Below, in pieces: positions 53,801-64,000 of a stretch of DNA of 64,000 bases; the first letter of the stretch is position 1, and each line of letters starts with the position of its first letter. The DNA is from Harmothoe impar. Its lineage: Eukaryota; Annelida; Polychaeta; Phyllodocida; Polynoidae. Made by a program: the position numbers and the translations under genes. The stretch is from the NCBI GenBank assembly GCA_947462335.1, contig OX381710.1, forward strand, positions 62,114,803 through 62,178,802. The letters run 5' to 3'. Below the pieces are notes generated by a model. That model searched no databases and was not told the DNA's origin. It saw only the letters and a program-made list of their open reading frames with translations.

Positions 53801-55479
53801 AAAATTGCCCTAGCTTGCTTTTAATTGGCCGATTCGAAAAATTATTTCACCCGCAGGAAGCTTGTATTGTTAGATGCATGGCAGGCCATTCTGGCCTAGA
53901 TCCTAAGGCCCTGCACTGGCCATTGTGATTATACGTCGGCAAAAGCCGGCGTGCCGGCGTTATTTCGGCAACACTGCTCTTTGATGGGTGCATAATGCTC
54001 TACAGCGACAAGCTCTTTGTCGTTATGATGCTTGAAGGCAACCCAATATATCAACAGATAAGTTTGAGGTATCTTGACGATTGACTTCCTTCAAGGTTGG
54101 GAGACGGTTTTGTTAATCTGCTGAGATATGTGCATCTCATGTAGAAGTGCACATTAAGTAGCGAACACTTTGCGGACAAAAGCGTACAAAAAACTGCCTT
54201 TTGTGCTGCATTCAGACTATAGGCCCAATAAGACGATACAACTCATGAATTCTGACTGATGCAGCCTGAGATAAAAGGGCGCATGCGTGGGTTCCCATCA
54301 GCCACCTATGGTCCCGCATGGAGGATGATGATGTGTTAACGTTATCAGGCCGTGTCTCTTGTATACAGCATAGTCTAGTCTAAATCTAAGTGCATGCACC
54401 CCCTTTGCTGTCACTTCATGATAGATTTAGTTAAGATTGAGTCGGAATATCCTCTAGATATATGTAATCGAATATAACCAGCACCACATGGTTCCGCATG
54501 GAGGAAGATGATGTGTTGACGTTTAAATCTTTAATAATCATTTATTGAGTAAAATGCCTTTATCAGCACCAATGGCACATACACAATATGACTCTTGTCT
54601 TGCTCAGGTGGTTAGTCCAAAAGGAGCAGAGCTGCACCTGCAAAGTGACCAACAGACAATCCTCAGAGGCGCTGAAGGCATTTTCGTCGACGGAAAGGAG
54701 GCAACTATATCAGCGCGAGACAACATAGACATAAAGACAGTAAGAAAGATTTACTATTAATATATCAGATATTTCAATGTAACATAATATGAAGCATTTG
54801 CTTATGTCTGTATTTCAAGCCAACTCATGATTAGCATTAATTCGATAGCATTTACAGGAAATTCACTTTACCAAAATAAAGAGAACTTGACAAATTTATC
54901 CTGCACCAATCAGCATTGGACAGCAGTATGTGTAGTGTATGGTCGTGTTGATTCAGATATCCATATGTAATATTGCATTGATTCAGATACAGTAAGCATT
55001 AGATATCAGCATGTGTAGTCGCATTGATTCAGATATAGTGAGCACTGCCTTATAGATATTAGTATGTGTAGTCGCAGTGATTCAGATATAGTGAGCACTG
55101 CCTTATAGATATCAGTATGTGTAGTCGCAGTGATTCAGATTCAGTCAGCATTGGATGTCAGTATTGTGTAGTCAGATTTAGTCAGCATTGGATATCAGAA
55201 GGTGTAGATTGATTCAGATGTATTTTTGCATGTTGTACTTGACATGGAGGAGTGTGACACTGCGGTATGTTTCAGAACCAGGAGGTTGTCCTGGACGGTA
55301 AGGGCAGCATATACCTGGACCAGGTGAAGCGCATGGCCACAGCCACCGGCCGCGAGACGGACATGGATGCAGAGAGTTACCGGCTGTGCGTGTGCATGCC
55401 GGGTGGCAAGGTGTTCGCCGTGCCCGCACCCTTCCACTGTGACCAGGCCAATGAGCAGGTTAACCCGTGTGAGGCATGA
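50887..55479 (+). CDS. SGCB: SGCB, beta-sarcoglycan (five clear exons plus a tentative first exon)
   Basis: Clear exons: 52199-52402, 52920-53108, 53392-53583, 54608-54739 and 55276-55479, all phase 0 with AG/GT borders and a TGA at 55477-55479. A tentative first exon 50887-50901 (MANYT, donor ACG|GTAAAT) gives 311 residues (human 318). Exon 2 has MREKTLHKRRINKEHNSNFH, then LHKTGIRGRKRYF and a single membrane anchor (YFVYLILILMGLVAVVNIF), so the protein is type II. Exon 3 has the conserved LLRFLGHSDMGEV. Exon 4 has TDPESGRTVFTTDYDRLRFP, exon 5 LRGAEGIFVDGKEATISARD. Exon 6 ends in the cysteine cluster CVCMPGG...FHC...NPCEA. Beta-sarcoglycan is part of the sarcoglycan complex of the dystrophin-glycoprotein assembly at muscle membranes. 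The acceptor of exon 2 (AAAG|AGAGG) is weak, and the first exon is the least certain part. An AATAAA at 56783-56788 may end the mRNA. Confidence 0.93.
51365..51830 (-). pseudogene. LINE 3' end fragment (RT C-terminal cysteine motif and tail) in SGCB intron 1
   Basis: The minus-strand frame 51771-51484 has LCTHCNVMQNVKHVILYCNR, the Cx2C...H...C tail typical of CR1/jockey-type RT proteins. On the minus strand the 3' side ends in AATTGAAAATTGAATTGAAT, a tandem tail like those of CR1/L2 elements. The 5' part of the element is absent. Confidence 0.6.
53625..53965. repeat. Repeat in SGCB intron with inverted GCCGAAATA ends
   Basis: Starts near CAGTGTTGCCGAAAACC (53624) and ends near TTTCGGCAACACTGC (53965), inverted ends. 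The interior repeats ACGCAGGCCA and GGCAGGCCATTCTGGCC words. Related GCCGGC words occur at 23570-23640. Probably a non-autonomous element. Confidence 0.5.
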
Positions 55480-55833
55480 GGGCTTTGAGGGCGCTCAGAC
55501 AGCAACGTGCAGGTTAACCCGTGTGAGGCATGAGGGCCCTGAGGGCGCTCAGACAGCAACGTGCAGGTTAACCCGTGTGAGGCATGAGGGCCCTGGGGGC
55601 ACTCAGACAGCAACGTGCAGGTTAACCCATGTGAGGCATGAGGGCCCTGAGGGCACTCAGACAGCAACGTGCAGGTTAACCCGTGTGAGGCATGAGGGCC
55701 CTGGGGGCACTCAGACAGCAACGTGCAGGTTAACCCATGTGAGGCATGAGGGCCCTGAGGGCACTCAGACAGCAACGTGCAGGTTAACCCGTGTGAGGCA
55801 TGAGGGCCCTGAGGGCACTCAGCAACATGCAGT
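55456..55833 (+). repeat. 54-bp minisatellite seeded on the SGCB stop codon
   Basis: About seven units of 54 bp, starting at 55456, 55510, 55564, 55618 and so on, each with CAGGTTAACCCGTGTGAGGC, then ATGAGGGCCCTGAGGGC. The first unit contains the last SGCB codons and its TGA. 54 is a multiple of three, so one other frame stays open across the array. Confidence 0.92.
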
Positions 55834-57237
55834 CAGCAACATGCAGCATCAGGGAGGCAGCTCATCAGGCTGCTATCTGCAACAAGTCACCATGTCCGAA
55901 GTGGAGGCAACAGCTTCCATTATCAACGAGTAAATTTATTCATACATGAAGTTAGTGTTGAGGCACTGAGAATACGGGTGTTGTGACAGCTATATCACCA
56001 GTTTGTAAAACTGGGAAGGCTGCGTACAGTGCTGATATCGTTGTGGTCAGAACCATCACAACGAAACGTCCGCTCAAAGAGAACTCATTGCAACACATTG
56101 AGATGTTACGGCGTGGTAAGCCACCAACATGTTGTATAAGATAGAGTGGGAGATTGGATGCAGTAGAGTACAAGTGTGTATGTGTGTGACACTCTATGTT
56201 AACTTACTTAAGCATGAGAACTAGGTAGTACCTGGACAAAATGCAGCCAACATGCTGTTAACGTATTTATCCCGGAACTTTGCCATTGCTGTTTACAGCC
56301 TCAAACATGAACCTGTATATATCTGTTGATCATATCACTATTTTGTTTTAAACTATGCAGCTTTAGGGATATCTATGTACATACTTAAGAGTGTTCAATA
56401 CTGTGCAGTTGGGTTTCCTATTCTCTACAGAGGTGCTAACGTAAGATTATCTATACATCAGAGATGCCCGATTTCCTACTTTTGTAGGAATTCCTACTTA
56501 TTCGCTTGTATTCATGTCTCATAGAAAATAGACTAGAGTGTTACCAGTTGCTAGTCTTTGTGGAGCAGGGAATGGCATCTCTGGTAGTTTATGCTGTGTG
56601 TGAGTGGGTATATCATGTACCTGTAGTCTACCTGTGGTGCTTAGAGATACTCGCCGGTGTGTCATGTAGAAACACAGTGTGCAGACCTTATACATCTAGT
56701 CAGCGTCAATTCAATGTACTTAAATTTGAGGTATGGATGTGTGTACATACACTGTTTCTATGTGTTTTTGTTATAAATGAGCAATAAACTTTACAATAAT
56801 TGACAAAATCAAGTTATCAATAGAAATAACGTTCTAAACATAAAAGTATAACATATAAGAATAATGAAAATGAAAATAATACAAAATCTGGTCTCCATCC
56901 AAATTACTTTCTTTGTTATCTAAAACAACAACAACAACAACAACAAAAACATTTTAAAAGCACAGAGGCGAGATTTAGTAGATAATTGAATTGTCTCACA
57001 GTAAGGAATTAGTGGGTCGCTGCAGTGAGACATTTGGCCACCTGTCCGGTCTGAGGGGTCCAAGTGGCACGCAGACTGTAACTACGTCTAGTCTAGTTCA
57101 GTCAGCATCTCACATAGCCTCATTCAGTGGGATTTCCCGGGAAATGGGGATTTTAAACTCCTCCCTGTTTAAATGTACACTCAGAGTAGGTGGCTGTTGT
57201 AATAAGACCACACAGTCATGTCTAGTTCCATGAGAGT
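55480..57237. other. SGCB 3' UTR and convergent spacer
   Basis: After the minisatellite there is no gene. AATAAA at 56783-56788 is a candidate SGCB poly(A) signal. An ACA-repeat microsatellite lies at about 56926-56948. The spacer between SGCB and the ammonium transporter gene is convergent. Confidence 0.5.
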
Positions 57238-60200
57238 TCAGCATTCCTCTAACACCTGACGTACCAATGAGTCAGTGCTGACTTGAGTGACTTCCCGCTG
57301 ATGTGTTTTCCTATGTGTAACAGCGAGGGCAGTATTTGAGTTCTCCACACGTGAAGTAACCACTGACACGATACTCGTCAATGCTGACGGACTCTCACAC
57401 ACTGTTGTGACAGATGCTGCCGTGACAGATGCTGCCGTGACAGATGCTGCCGTGACTGACGCTGCATCGTCAGTGACAGATGAACAAGATGTAGTGTTGC
57501 TTGCCGTCTGTAGGAGATTTATTTGACCTTGAATTATCCCATGTTCCACGAAATCACATCCAAGCTCCTCGTCTTCAGGCGACAGTCTCAGGCCAATAGT
57601 CTTATGTATTATCTGCACACAAAGGATTATGATTAATATTTCAGGGACCAACATACCATGGACTTATGCATGCATATGTTAATAACGGTGAATATGGTAA
57701 TTGAACAGGAATATTGTAGCTGCAGCCTCGCATCTAAGATTTGAAATGAATCATTTTGGATCAGAATAAGATATCTTGTAGTACTGACATGTGCCATGAT
57801 ATAGGACCTTGTCTGAAGTGGATGTTAATTTTATCAAACATATATCCGTGATGTGTCCGTTGCAAGGCAAATTCATAACTAGCTACCATGACTCATGGAA
57901 ATACTCTTGGAATAGAAAAGGAACTATTTCAGCTAATATAAAGTTTTTTTTCATGACAGTTTCCATGGCAAGGTCGTGAGGGGCACAACAAATCCTACAT
58001 TAGTTTCCATGGCAACCAAAATGAAAAGAAAACTCCCGAGATACGTTTTTGCATAGCTAGGGACATAAGGAACTAGATAATATATGTTGGGTAAAATTAA
58101 CATTGACTTCCCAAGAAGATACACATGCCTCTGCACTATTGGTAAAAAGGTACCAAAACTGACGGGCAATTGTTGTTTAAATATAATGACTATAAGAATA
58201 CGTAAAATTCGACACGTGTGACACAGCGACACAGTACTTTTAAAATTTGACATGAGTGACACGGTACTTTTAAAATTCGATGAGCACAAACAAATAGAGC
58301 AGATTCTACACAATGACACAGCACTTTTCTTAAAGCTTGACCATCATGGTTGAAGTGAGGCCAAAAGCACTTTTGGATATAGTTCAGTTTTCATTCACAA
58401 GAGGGCTCTTAAGGGCTTGGGAGCTCAGCTCTTACAGGCACAAGATAGGGTGAATATGTTGTAGCTGGACAATGCTCATGGTCTCATGTCCAAACACTGC
58501 TGCCCTTAGTCTATGTATGGAAAATGATGAACTTATTCCCTGACGGCCCAGCTTTAAAGTTGACACGGTGACACAGTAAAAAAATCTCACTATGGCCCAA
58601 AGTGACTTTGATGTGACCAGGAGCTACTTACAAAGAGCATGATGAAGGTGAGCAGGGCGCTCCAGGCGGCGATACACAGCACGGCCAGGAGCTGCACCCC
58701 CAGCAGGTACACACCGCCGCCCCTCAGCACCCCGCGCCGCCCCATGGTGATGTCCTCCAGGGGGTCCAGGTCAGCAAACAGCCCCACCACCAGCATACCC
58801 TGCAAACCACAACACCAGTTATTATGGATTTAACCTGTTAGATGTAATACATCCTTGAAAAGACCTAAGTCAAATGGTTAAGAGCCATATTAGAGTGGTA
58901 TATGGAAATTCTAGCATACAGTGCATTGTTATAGGGTGGCTGGAGGGACTGGATGATTGTTCAGTGCGTATCTGAACCTATGTTAAATGACCCTTTTATG
59001 ATGTACTCTCATAAATCGATTGGGAGCAGATACAGACTTCTAGTAACTTGGTATCAGAAGGTTTTGAAAATGTCTATCATAGAGTGATATACAGGCTGGA
59101 CTACGCATAATATATTCTATTACATAATGTAATTCAGGGACAATGTTGACAGACCTTCATATTTCGAGGCTATTTTGAGCTCTTTGGTTAATTGACTCAG
59201 GTAGCTCTGCTACCAGAGTCTTATACCACGCCTTGGTGAGAAGCTTTTTTCAGAGAACAAAAAAAGAATTCATTGACTCAAAAAAAGGTGAATAAGTGCA
59301 ATAAAGTGAAAATAATTGAATGTATCATGGACTACAACATTTTCCCTATCCTCTGATGTGACAAAAATCCATGCAATGCCACTTCAAATGCCTGAAAAGA
59401 TTGAATAAAAAAAAGATGACCAAAAACCAGTCTTCATTTCTTCCCTGTGGACAAACATGAATGTACTGATGTAGACTTTATGTCCTCTTTTGCAGTAATA
59501 GTTAATTCAATATAGATCCAACTTTTTGGTGCTGTGAGACACTTTTTTAAGACCTAACACAGAGAGACACGGCGCTGGAAACGAATAGTGGACAGCAAGA
59601 GGAAGTGTGCTCCAGCAATTACTGCACTGCGCATGCTCATTAAACATGAAAACATAAACAACCAAAGTTTGAATCACTATACTAGTATTACATTTCGAGG
59701 AGAAAACCAACTACCTGAGTCTTTTGTGATTAGGATCACACGTAACATTTTTCCTTGAACCTGTTCTTTGGGAGAACTTGTACTGCTGGATGGCAAATCC
59801 ACAGATCAACGAGATTCTTTTTTTGTTTGAAGCCTGCTGAATGCAGGTATCTCGTGGGAGGCCTTGTTATCACCTGACAAAATTATATCTTTTTCAAATA
59901 ATCTGTGGCCCAAATTGTTGCCAGAGGCCTTGGTAAAAAGAATTTTTAAAGTTGGTTGTTGCCATGGTGCTTGGAGGGGTCAAAGGTCAAGGTCAAAGGT
60001 CGTTGGGCACCTGTAAAATTTTCTCCAGTTTGGGTAAGTCAGTTTCCATGGCAACTAGCGCAAAATCGGAACACGCTTTTTATGCGGGATGCAAATCAAA
60101 AAATCTGATATGTGTTGTCCTCCTCTGGTGGTACACTTACCCAAACACCTCCGACTGCGTGAACTGGCACGGCACTGACCGGGTCATCTATGTGTAGTCT

Positions 60201-61665
60201 CTCCATGGCCCTTACAGACAGCAACACCAACAGAGCCCCCGCTCCGCCAATCAGCAGCGCCTCCCACGGACGCACCATGGCACATGACCCTGCAGGAGAA
60301 CCGACACATCAGTTATAATTAGTAACAGTCTGTCAACCAATTCCAAGGTGGTGTTTTTTGTACATTTTCTACATAAATTGTGGTCATCAGCATTTCTCAC
60401 CTTTCAGGTACAAATATTTATAATTTCAATTTGACTTAATCTGAGTATTGTCCCCTTTCAGACATGCTGTTATTTGGAAAAAAAATCATTTAATAGTGTA
60501 TTGGTCTACGAAATAGGGGGAGTTTTGTCATGTTTATATCATAGTTTAATTGATTGTTAAGGGCAATTGGGCTCAGATGGTGCAAGTTGCACAAACATGT
60601 GACTTGCACTTTTTAATTGACTTGAGTACAGTGTAATTTCAGCATGAGTGCAGCACAGATGCAGCACGAGTGCAGTATGGTTGCAGCAAGGATGCAGTGT
60701 AGATGCTACATGGATGCAGCATGATTGCAGCATGGATGTAGCAAGAATGCAGCATGGATGCAGCATGGGTGTAATGTATGTGCAGTATGAATGCAGCACA
60801 GATGTAGCATGGATGCAGAATGGGTGCAGCATGAGTGTAGCATGGATGCAACATGAATGCAGCATAGATGCAGCATGGATGTAGTGTTGATGCAACATAA
60901 ATGCAGCATGGGTGCAGATATTCTGCAGCATGGATGCAGCATGCATACATATGATGCCTACTACACCAATGTCATGACCCTGGAACCCCCTTCCAAGGGT
61001 TGTTATGGCACTGCACTTACGATTCCCTGCGCTACGCTTGGTTGAGAACCACCAACTACCGTAAATTCTCGCGTAGAAGCCGCGGCTTGTACGCGAGTCA
61101 GACTCAGCTTTCTTTTGATACCAAACATGCATATATAGGGTGCGGCTTATATGAGAGTTTTTATTAGTATACTGCAGTACCTCTGCGGCTTATATAATTT
61201 GTCAGAGTTAGGGGTGCGGCTTATACGCGAGTTAGGCTTATATGCGAGAATTTACGGTAAGCTGTTTTTGGCCCTTTCATTTTTCACCATCTTACAATTT
61301 TCAAATTATATCACTGATACAACTCGCAGGTGATATACAAACCAAACCCTAGGAGCAGATTATACACAATTGGAAGGTTTGTATGCTGCTTATCTCATAG
61401 AAAATACATTCTGTTAAATAAATATATAAAAAGATGAAAGGTAGACTGCATTTGTGTAGGATCGATGAGTATATAATCTAGTATATGAATATCCCATATA
61501 ATAAGATTACGGGGATATGGTTTAAGATTACATAGAATATGTTTGTTTGGTTCCCTTGATATTATTTGGGAGTGGTATGGTTGCTTACCTGTTATGGATA
61601 CCAGACCACCAAGCACAGAGTTGATGATGTCTTCAATGATAAACTTCCCCTTGTTTGCAATCATT
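57238..61665 (-). CDS. AMT-type ammonium transporter, last four exons (5' part not in window)
   Basis: Minus-strand exons 61665-61589, 60289-60141, 58799-58632 and 57612-57238 have AG/GT borders and matching phases. They give 240 residues plus a stop. Exon order matches the C-terminal half of AMT/MEP transporters: GKFIIEDIINSVLGGLVSIT, then a helix (PWEALLIGGAGALLVLLSVR), then LHIDDPVSAVPVHAVGGVW, where the His corresponds to the second pore histidine. GMLVVGLFADLD and a long helix (GVYLLGVQLLAVLCIAAWSA) follow, then the regulatory tail (KTIGLRLSPEDEELGCDFVE, HG). These proteins move ammonium across membranes as trimers. The last exon adds a Ser/Thr/Val/Ala-rich tail with SVTAA repeated, not part of the family core. 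The N-terminal helices must lie beyond 64000 or were not recognised in 61.7-64 kb. The Rh family is less likely, given the AMT-style DDP..AVPVH motif. Confidence 0.9.
60640..60950. repeat. 11-bp minisatellite in an ammonium transporter intron
   Basis: About 28 degenerate units of 11 bp, consensus ATGCAGCATGG, seen as GCAG at 60661, 60672, 60683, 60694 and so on. It produces long open frames of Cys/His/Ala/Met type on both strands, which I do not call genes. Confidence 0.93.
61059..61257. mobile_element. Small inverted-repeat element in ammonium transporter intron, TA-flanked
   Basis: The left end CCGTAAATTCTCGCGTAGAA mirrors the right end TATGCGAGAATTTACGG, with TA on both sides. GCGGCTTATA.GCGAG words repeat inside. 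199 bp. Confidence 0.85.
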
Positions 61666-62143
61666 CTGTAACAAGTTTCAGTCTGTTATAGTAATTAATT
61701 GTGTACAGTCAAGGGAAAAGGGTCCTCCAAAATAAATCTCATTTATAAAATTGAGGTCATCAGCTTTCCAGTGATTTCATTAGCAGTACCACTTCTAGTT
61801 TTCAAGAACTGTCTCCTTGAATATGTGTGGGCACTTTCCAATCTTAAATGCTAATATCTCTATCTTCCTTTGCTTTAGAGATATCTCTATCTAATTAGGA
61901 TAATTATGTAAATTATCAGATATCCAAACTTTTTCAAACATTTAGTTAGAGTTTCTGATGTTAAAATGGTATTCACATTCTACTATGGTTACGGGTACCT
62001 GTAGTTTAGTATCCCTCCTCACATACGGGGTACTCAAACGAAAATCTAACACAAACATATATGGGGATGCACTCTCCTCCAAATGCATACATATTTTACT
62101 AAAGGTTCGGCAGGCAAATAGCGGACTGATGCCTTACTAACTA
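61666..62143. other. Non-coding, upstream intron of the ammonium transporter gene
   Basis: A poly-pyrimidine acceptor precedes exon 61665 on the minus strand. No further AMT exon is recognised here. Confidence 0.5.
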
Positions 62144-63167
62144 CCGTATTTCCCCGTGGTAGGCTTATATTCCTCTACCTGAGGAAACACTCTGATACCT
62201 TCTCATAATTACTAGAACTATCTATTATTTTGACACATTATGGTCCAACGACGAATGGACAAACTTCTATTAAGTCTGATGTACACTAGGTCACAAACTT
62301 TGCAACATGATGAAACTTTGCATCAAAATGACCATGTAGCCACAAGAGGCAGTGTCAAGGTAGTCTTTGAACTGCCTAGAACAGTCAGTCATTTCTACAA
62401 AAGATCCCCATACTACCGTGGTGTTGTTCTGTGGAATACTCTCCCCGAAGGGATACAGAGAGCCACAAGTAAAGTAAAGTTCAAGTGTGAGATAGATAAA
62501 ATTGTAAATTTGAGAGCAAAGCTCAAAAAGGGTTATAATTAACATGAAATTGGTTCAGCAGTCAGGGTTTAGTGTGAGCCCTGATAGCTTTATGTAATTT
62601 AGTCCTTAGTCAGATGTTTATCTAACTTGATGTATGATATAATAACAATGGATAAGTTGTATGACATACCCACCCATTTACCTCATTGATTTAACAAATA
62701 CTTTATATGTTGTCTATTCTTATATGTACATTCTCAATTATTAACAAACTTTCTCCAATATGTGCATGAAAACTGCCAGTCCTTAATAATTATATATGTC
62801 ACCAAATGCTGAATCAGTGTCATCGAAAAGAGCATTTGTGTAAATATTCTGTGTAAATTACTCATCTCATACATTTGTATTCATCTACCATTAAGTGTTG
62901 AAAAATTTTGTTGCTACATTCACAGCATATACCACAAAAAAACGATTTTGTTTGTAAGCATTATGTAAACCCTCGTCAAGATGGATTAATGCAAATAAAC
63001 ACGTCCAAAAAAAAAAAAAATTATTTCAATATTTTTTCACAAGTTTCAGCCTTTTTCCTATTTAATATGGATCGTAGACATATGAGGTAAATAAGTCGCC
63101 TTTTCCCCAGGCTTATACACGGGGCAGGCTTATACTCGGGCCCCGGCTTATACACGGGGAAATACGG
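62144..63167. mobile_element. 1.0-kb inverted-repeat element, TA-flanked, carrying an RT fragment
   Basis: The left end CCGTATTTCCCCGTGGTAGG mirrors the right end CACGGGGAAATACGG (63153-63167), with TA on both sides (62142-62143 and 63168-63169). The right end also repeats GCTTATACACGGGG. The interior includes the LINE RT-like piece at 62240-62542. Confidence 0.75.
62240..62542 (+). pseudogene. LINE reverse transcriptase C-terminal fragment
   Basis: The frame reads PRTVSHFYKRSPYYRGVVLW, then NTLPEGIQ, the conserved 'YRG..LWN.LP' motif found after the RT domain in CR1/jockey-type LINEs and similar ORFs. It ends with a stop in KLKKGYN. No RT core is present nearby. Confidence 0.6.
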
Positions 63168-64000
63168 TAGATGATGGAGAAGTTTGGAGTTACATTTCAG
63201 ATCCCAGTTTTTCAAAAGCTTATCTTATGCAAGAATACAGACTGGAGAGAAGCCTTGAGGGCTGAGGACTATGGAAATTGACATTTTAAGAAATATATTC
63301 ATGTGAATAGGCAATTTATTTTAAGCTGCTACCATAAATATGAGAAAATACTGGTATCGGGGGGAAATTCAGTGTTTTGGCTATTTTCTTTGGGTTTTTC
63401 AAACTGCCAGAATATGATGAAATCTCAAATCTGTGACATTTATTTTTGTAAACTGATCATATGCTATCTATTGAAAGGTAATTTTTCAAAATCCATAAAA
63501 AATGACCATATTCCAGTGCTTTTTCAATTATGATTGAAAGTATCAATTTCCCAGGTTATGCTGTCCCCAGATTTTAGCTCAAAAAGGCCACTAATTTGAA
63601 TTTTGATTTTGTACTTCAGATAGCCATATAATATATTCAAGTGATCAAAACTGGCCACACATGGTACAGAAAGTATCCCTGGAGTGAACCGGTTAAATTT
63701 GTACCAATGAAATTAATTTTTTGTCAATGATATAGCCCATCTCACAAAAATAAGGATAGCATAATTTGAACTTGTTGTAATATTTATCCATATATATATA
63801 TATATACAGGGGTAGACACTAACTTTTTCAGCCATGGGCCACCCGGGCCCGTAGCATCAGAAATCTACGGGCCCGGACAATAATCTGCGGGCCCCTTTTG
63901 ATTATTTTACTTTTCTTAAAGAGCAAAGCATATATCCTTGGTTGATTTATATCAGTGCTTAACCAAAATGGTCGTTTTCCCATAGATTTCCTCTTTCCAA
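63168..64000. other. Non-coding right edge
   Basis: An (AT)n microsatellite is at 63793-63806. At 63815-63900 GGGCCACCCGGGCCCGTAGC and nearby CTACGGGCCCGG form an inverted, GC-rich repeat. No gene or AMT exon is recognised. Confidence 0.5.

Noticed and set aside
55367..55933. 188-codon frame overlapping SGCB exon 6 and the 54-bp array
   Set aside because: Out of frame with SGCB; its repeated LTRVRHEGPEGTQ is simply the minisatellite.
60557..61132. 191-codon minus-strand Cys/His-rich frame
   Set aside because: It comes from the 11-bp minisatellite in an intron of the ammonium transporter gene.

Overview
This window is nuclear DNA of an invertebrate animal. It has spliced metazoan genes with GT-AG introns, abundant transposable elements, and many minisatellites. 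Two minisatellites run into coding sequence: one across an exon/intron junction and one across a stop codon. That style, plus the gene content, makes a lancelet (Branchiostoma) my best guess. This is inference only; other invertebrate deuterostomes or lophotrochozoans are not excluded. There are no bacterial-type operons, CRISPR arrays or origins.

Left part (1-11.4 kb). A broken LINE ORF2 runs off the left edge on the minus strand. Next, also on the minus strand, is an intact 490-aa ORF with a LINE ORF1-like body (coiled coil, RRM, C-terminal domain) fused to a NADAR/YbiA domain. On the plus strand are the last exons of a glutamine-rich gene: a coiled-coil exon at 4471-4674 and a terminal exon at 7367-8635. 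The coiled coil resembles the CLOCK/NPAS2 exon-19 region. The splice donor of the coiled-coil exon is present four times in tandem. The 3' end of this gene (about 6.2-10.0 kb) has a decayed duplicate at 19.9-24.6 kb that continues at 33.3-33.6 kb.

Middle part (11.4-39 kb) is a retrotransposon graveyard with three Ty3-like LTR elements. Element 1 (11475-16435, +) has identical LTRs but broken gag and pol. Element 2 (24634-33281, -) sits inside the duplicated copy, with a 4-bp target-site duplication, a tRNA-His-type primer site, two nonsense codons, an internal pol deletion and an extra 3' ORF. Element 3 (34822-38774, -) is more decayed, has lost RNase H, and carries another small repeat in one LTR.

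Right part (39-64 kb) holds three real genes. RBX1 (minus, six exons, 41657-50654) encodes the RING subunit of cullin-RING ubiquitin ligases and is complete. SGCB (plus, 50887-55479) encodes beta-sarcoglycan and starts 232 bp from RBX1, head to head, so the two probably share a promoter. An AMT-type ammonium transporter (minus, 57238-61665) is convergent with SGCB; only its last four exons are recognised and the gene continues to the right. Introns and spacers hold several families of short inverted-repeat elements, a fold-back element inserted in a poly-G element, a long palindrome, and minisatellites.

The genes do not form one pathway. The notable biology is how repeats and minisatellites have invaded, copied or remodelled exon ends. 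Exon boundaries come from reading splice sites and matching remembered protein families; no search was run.
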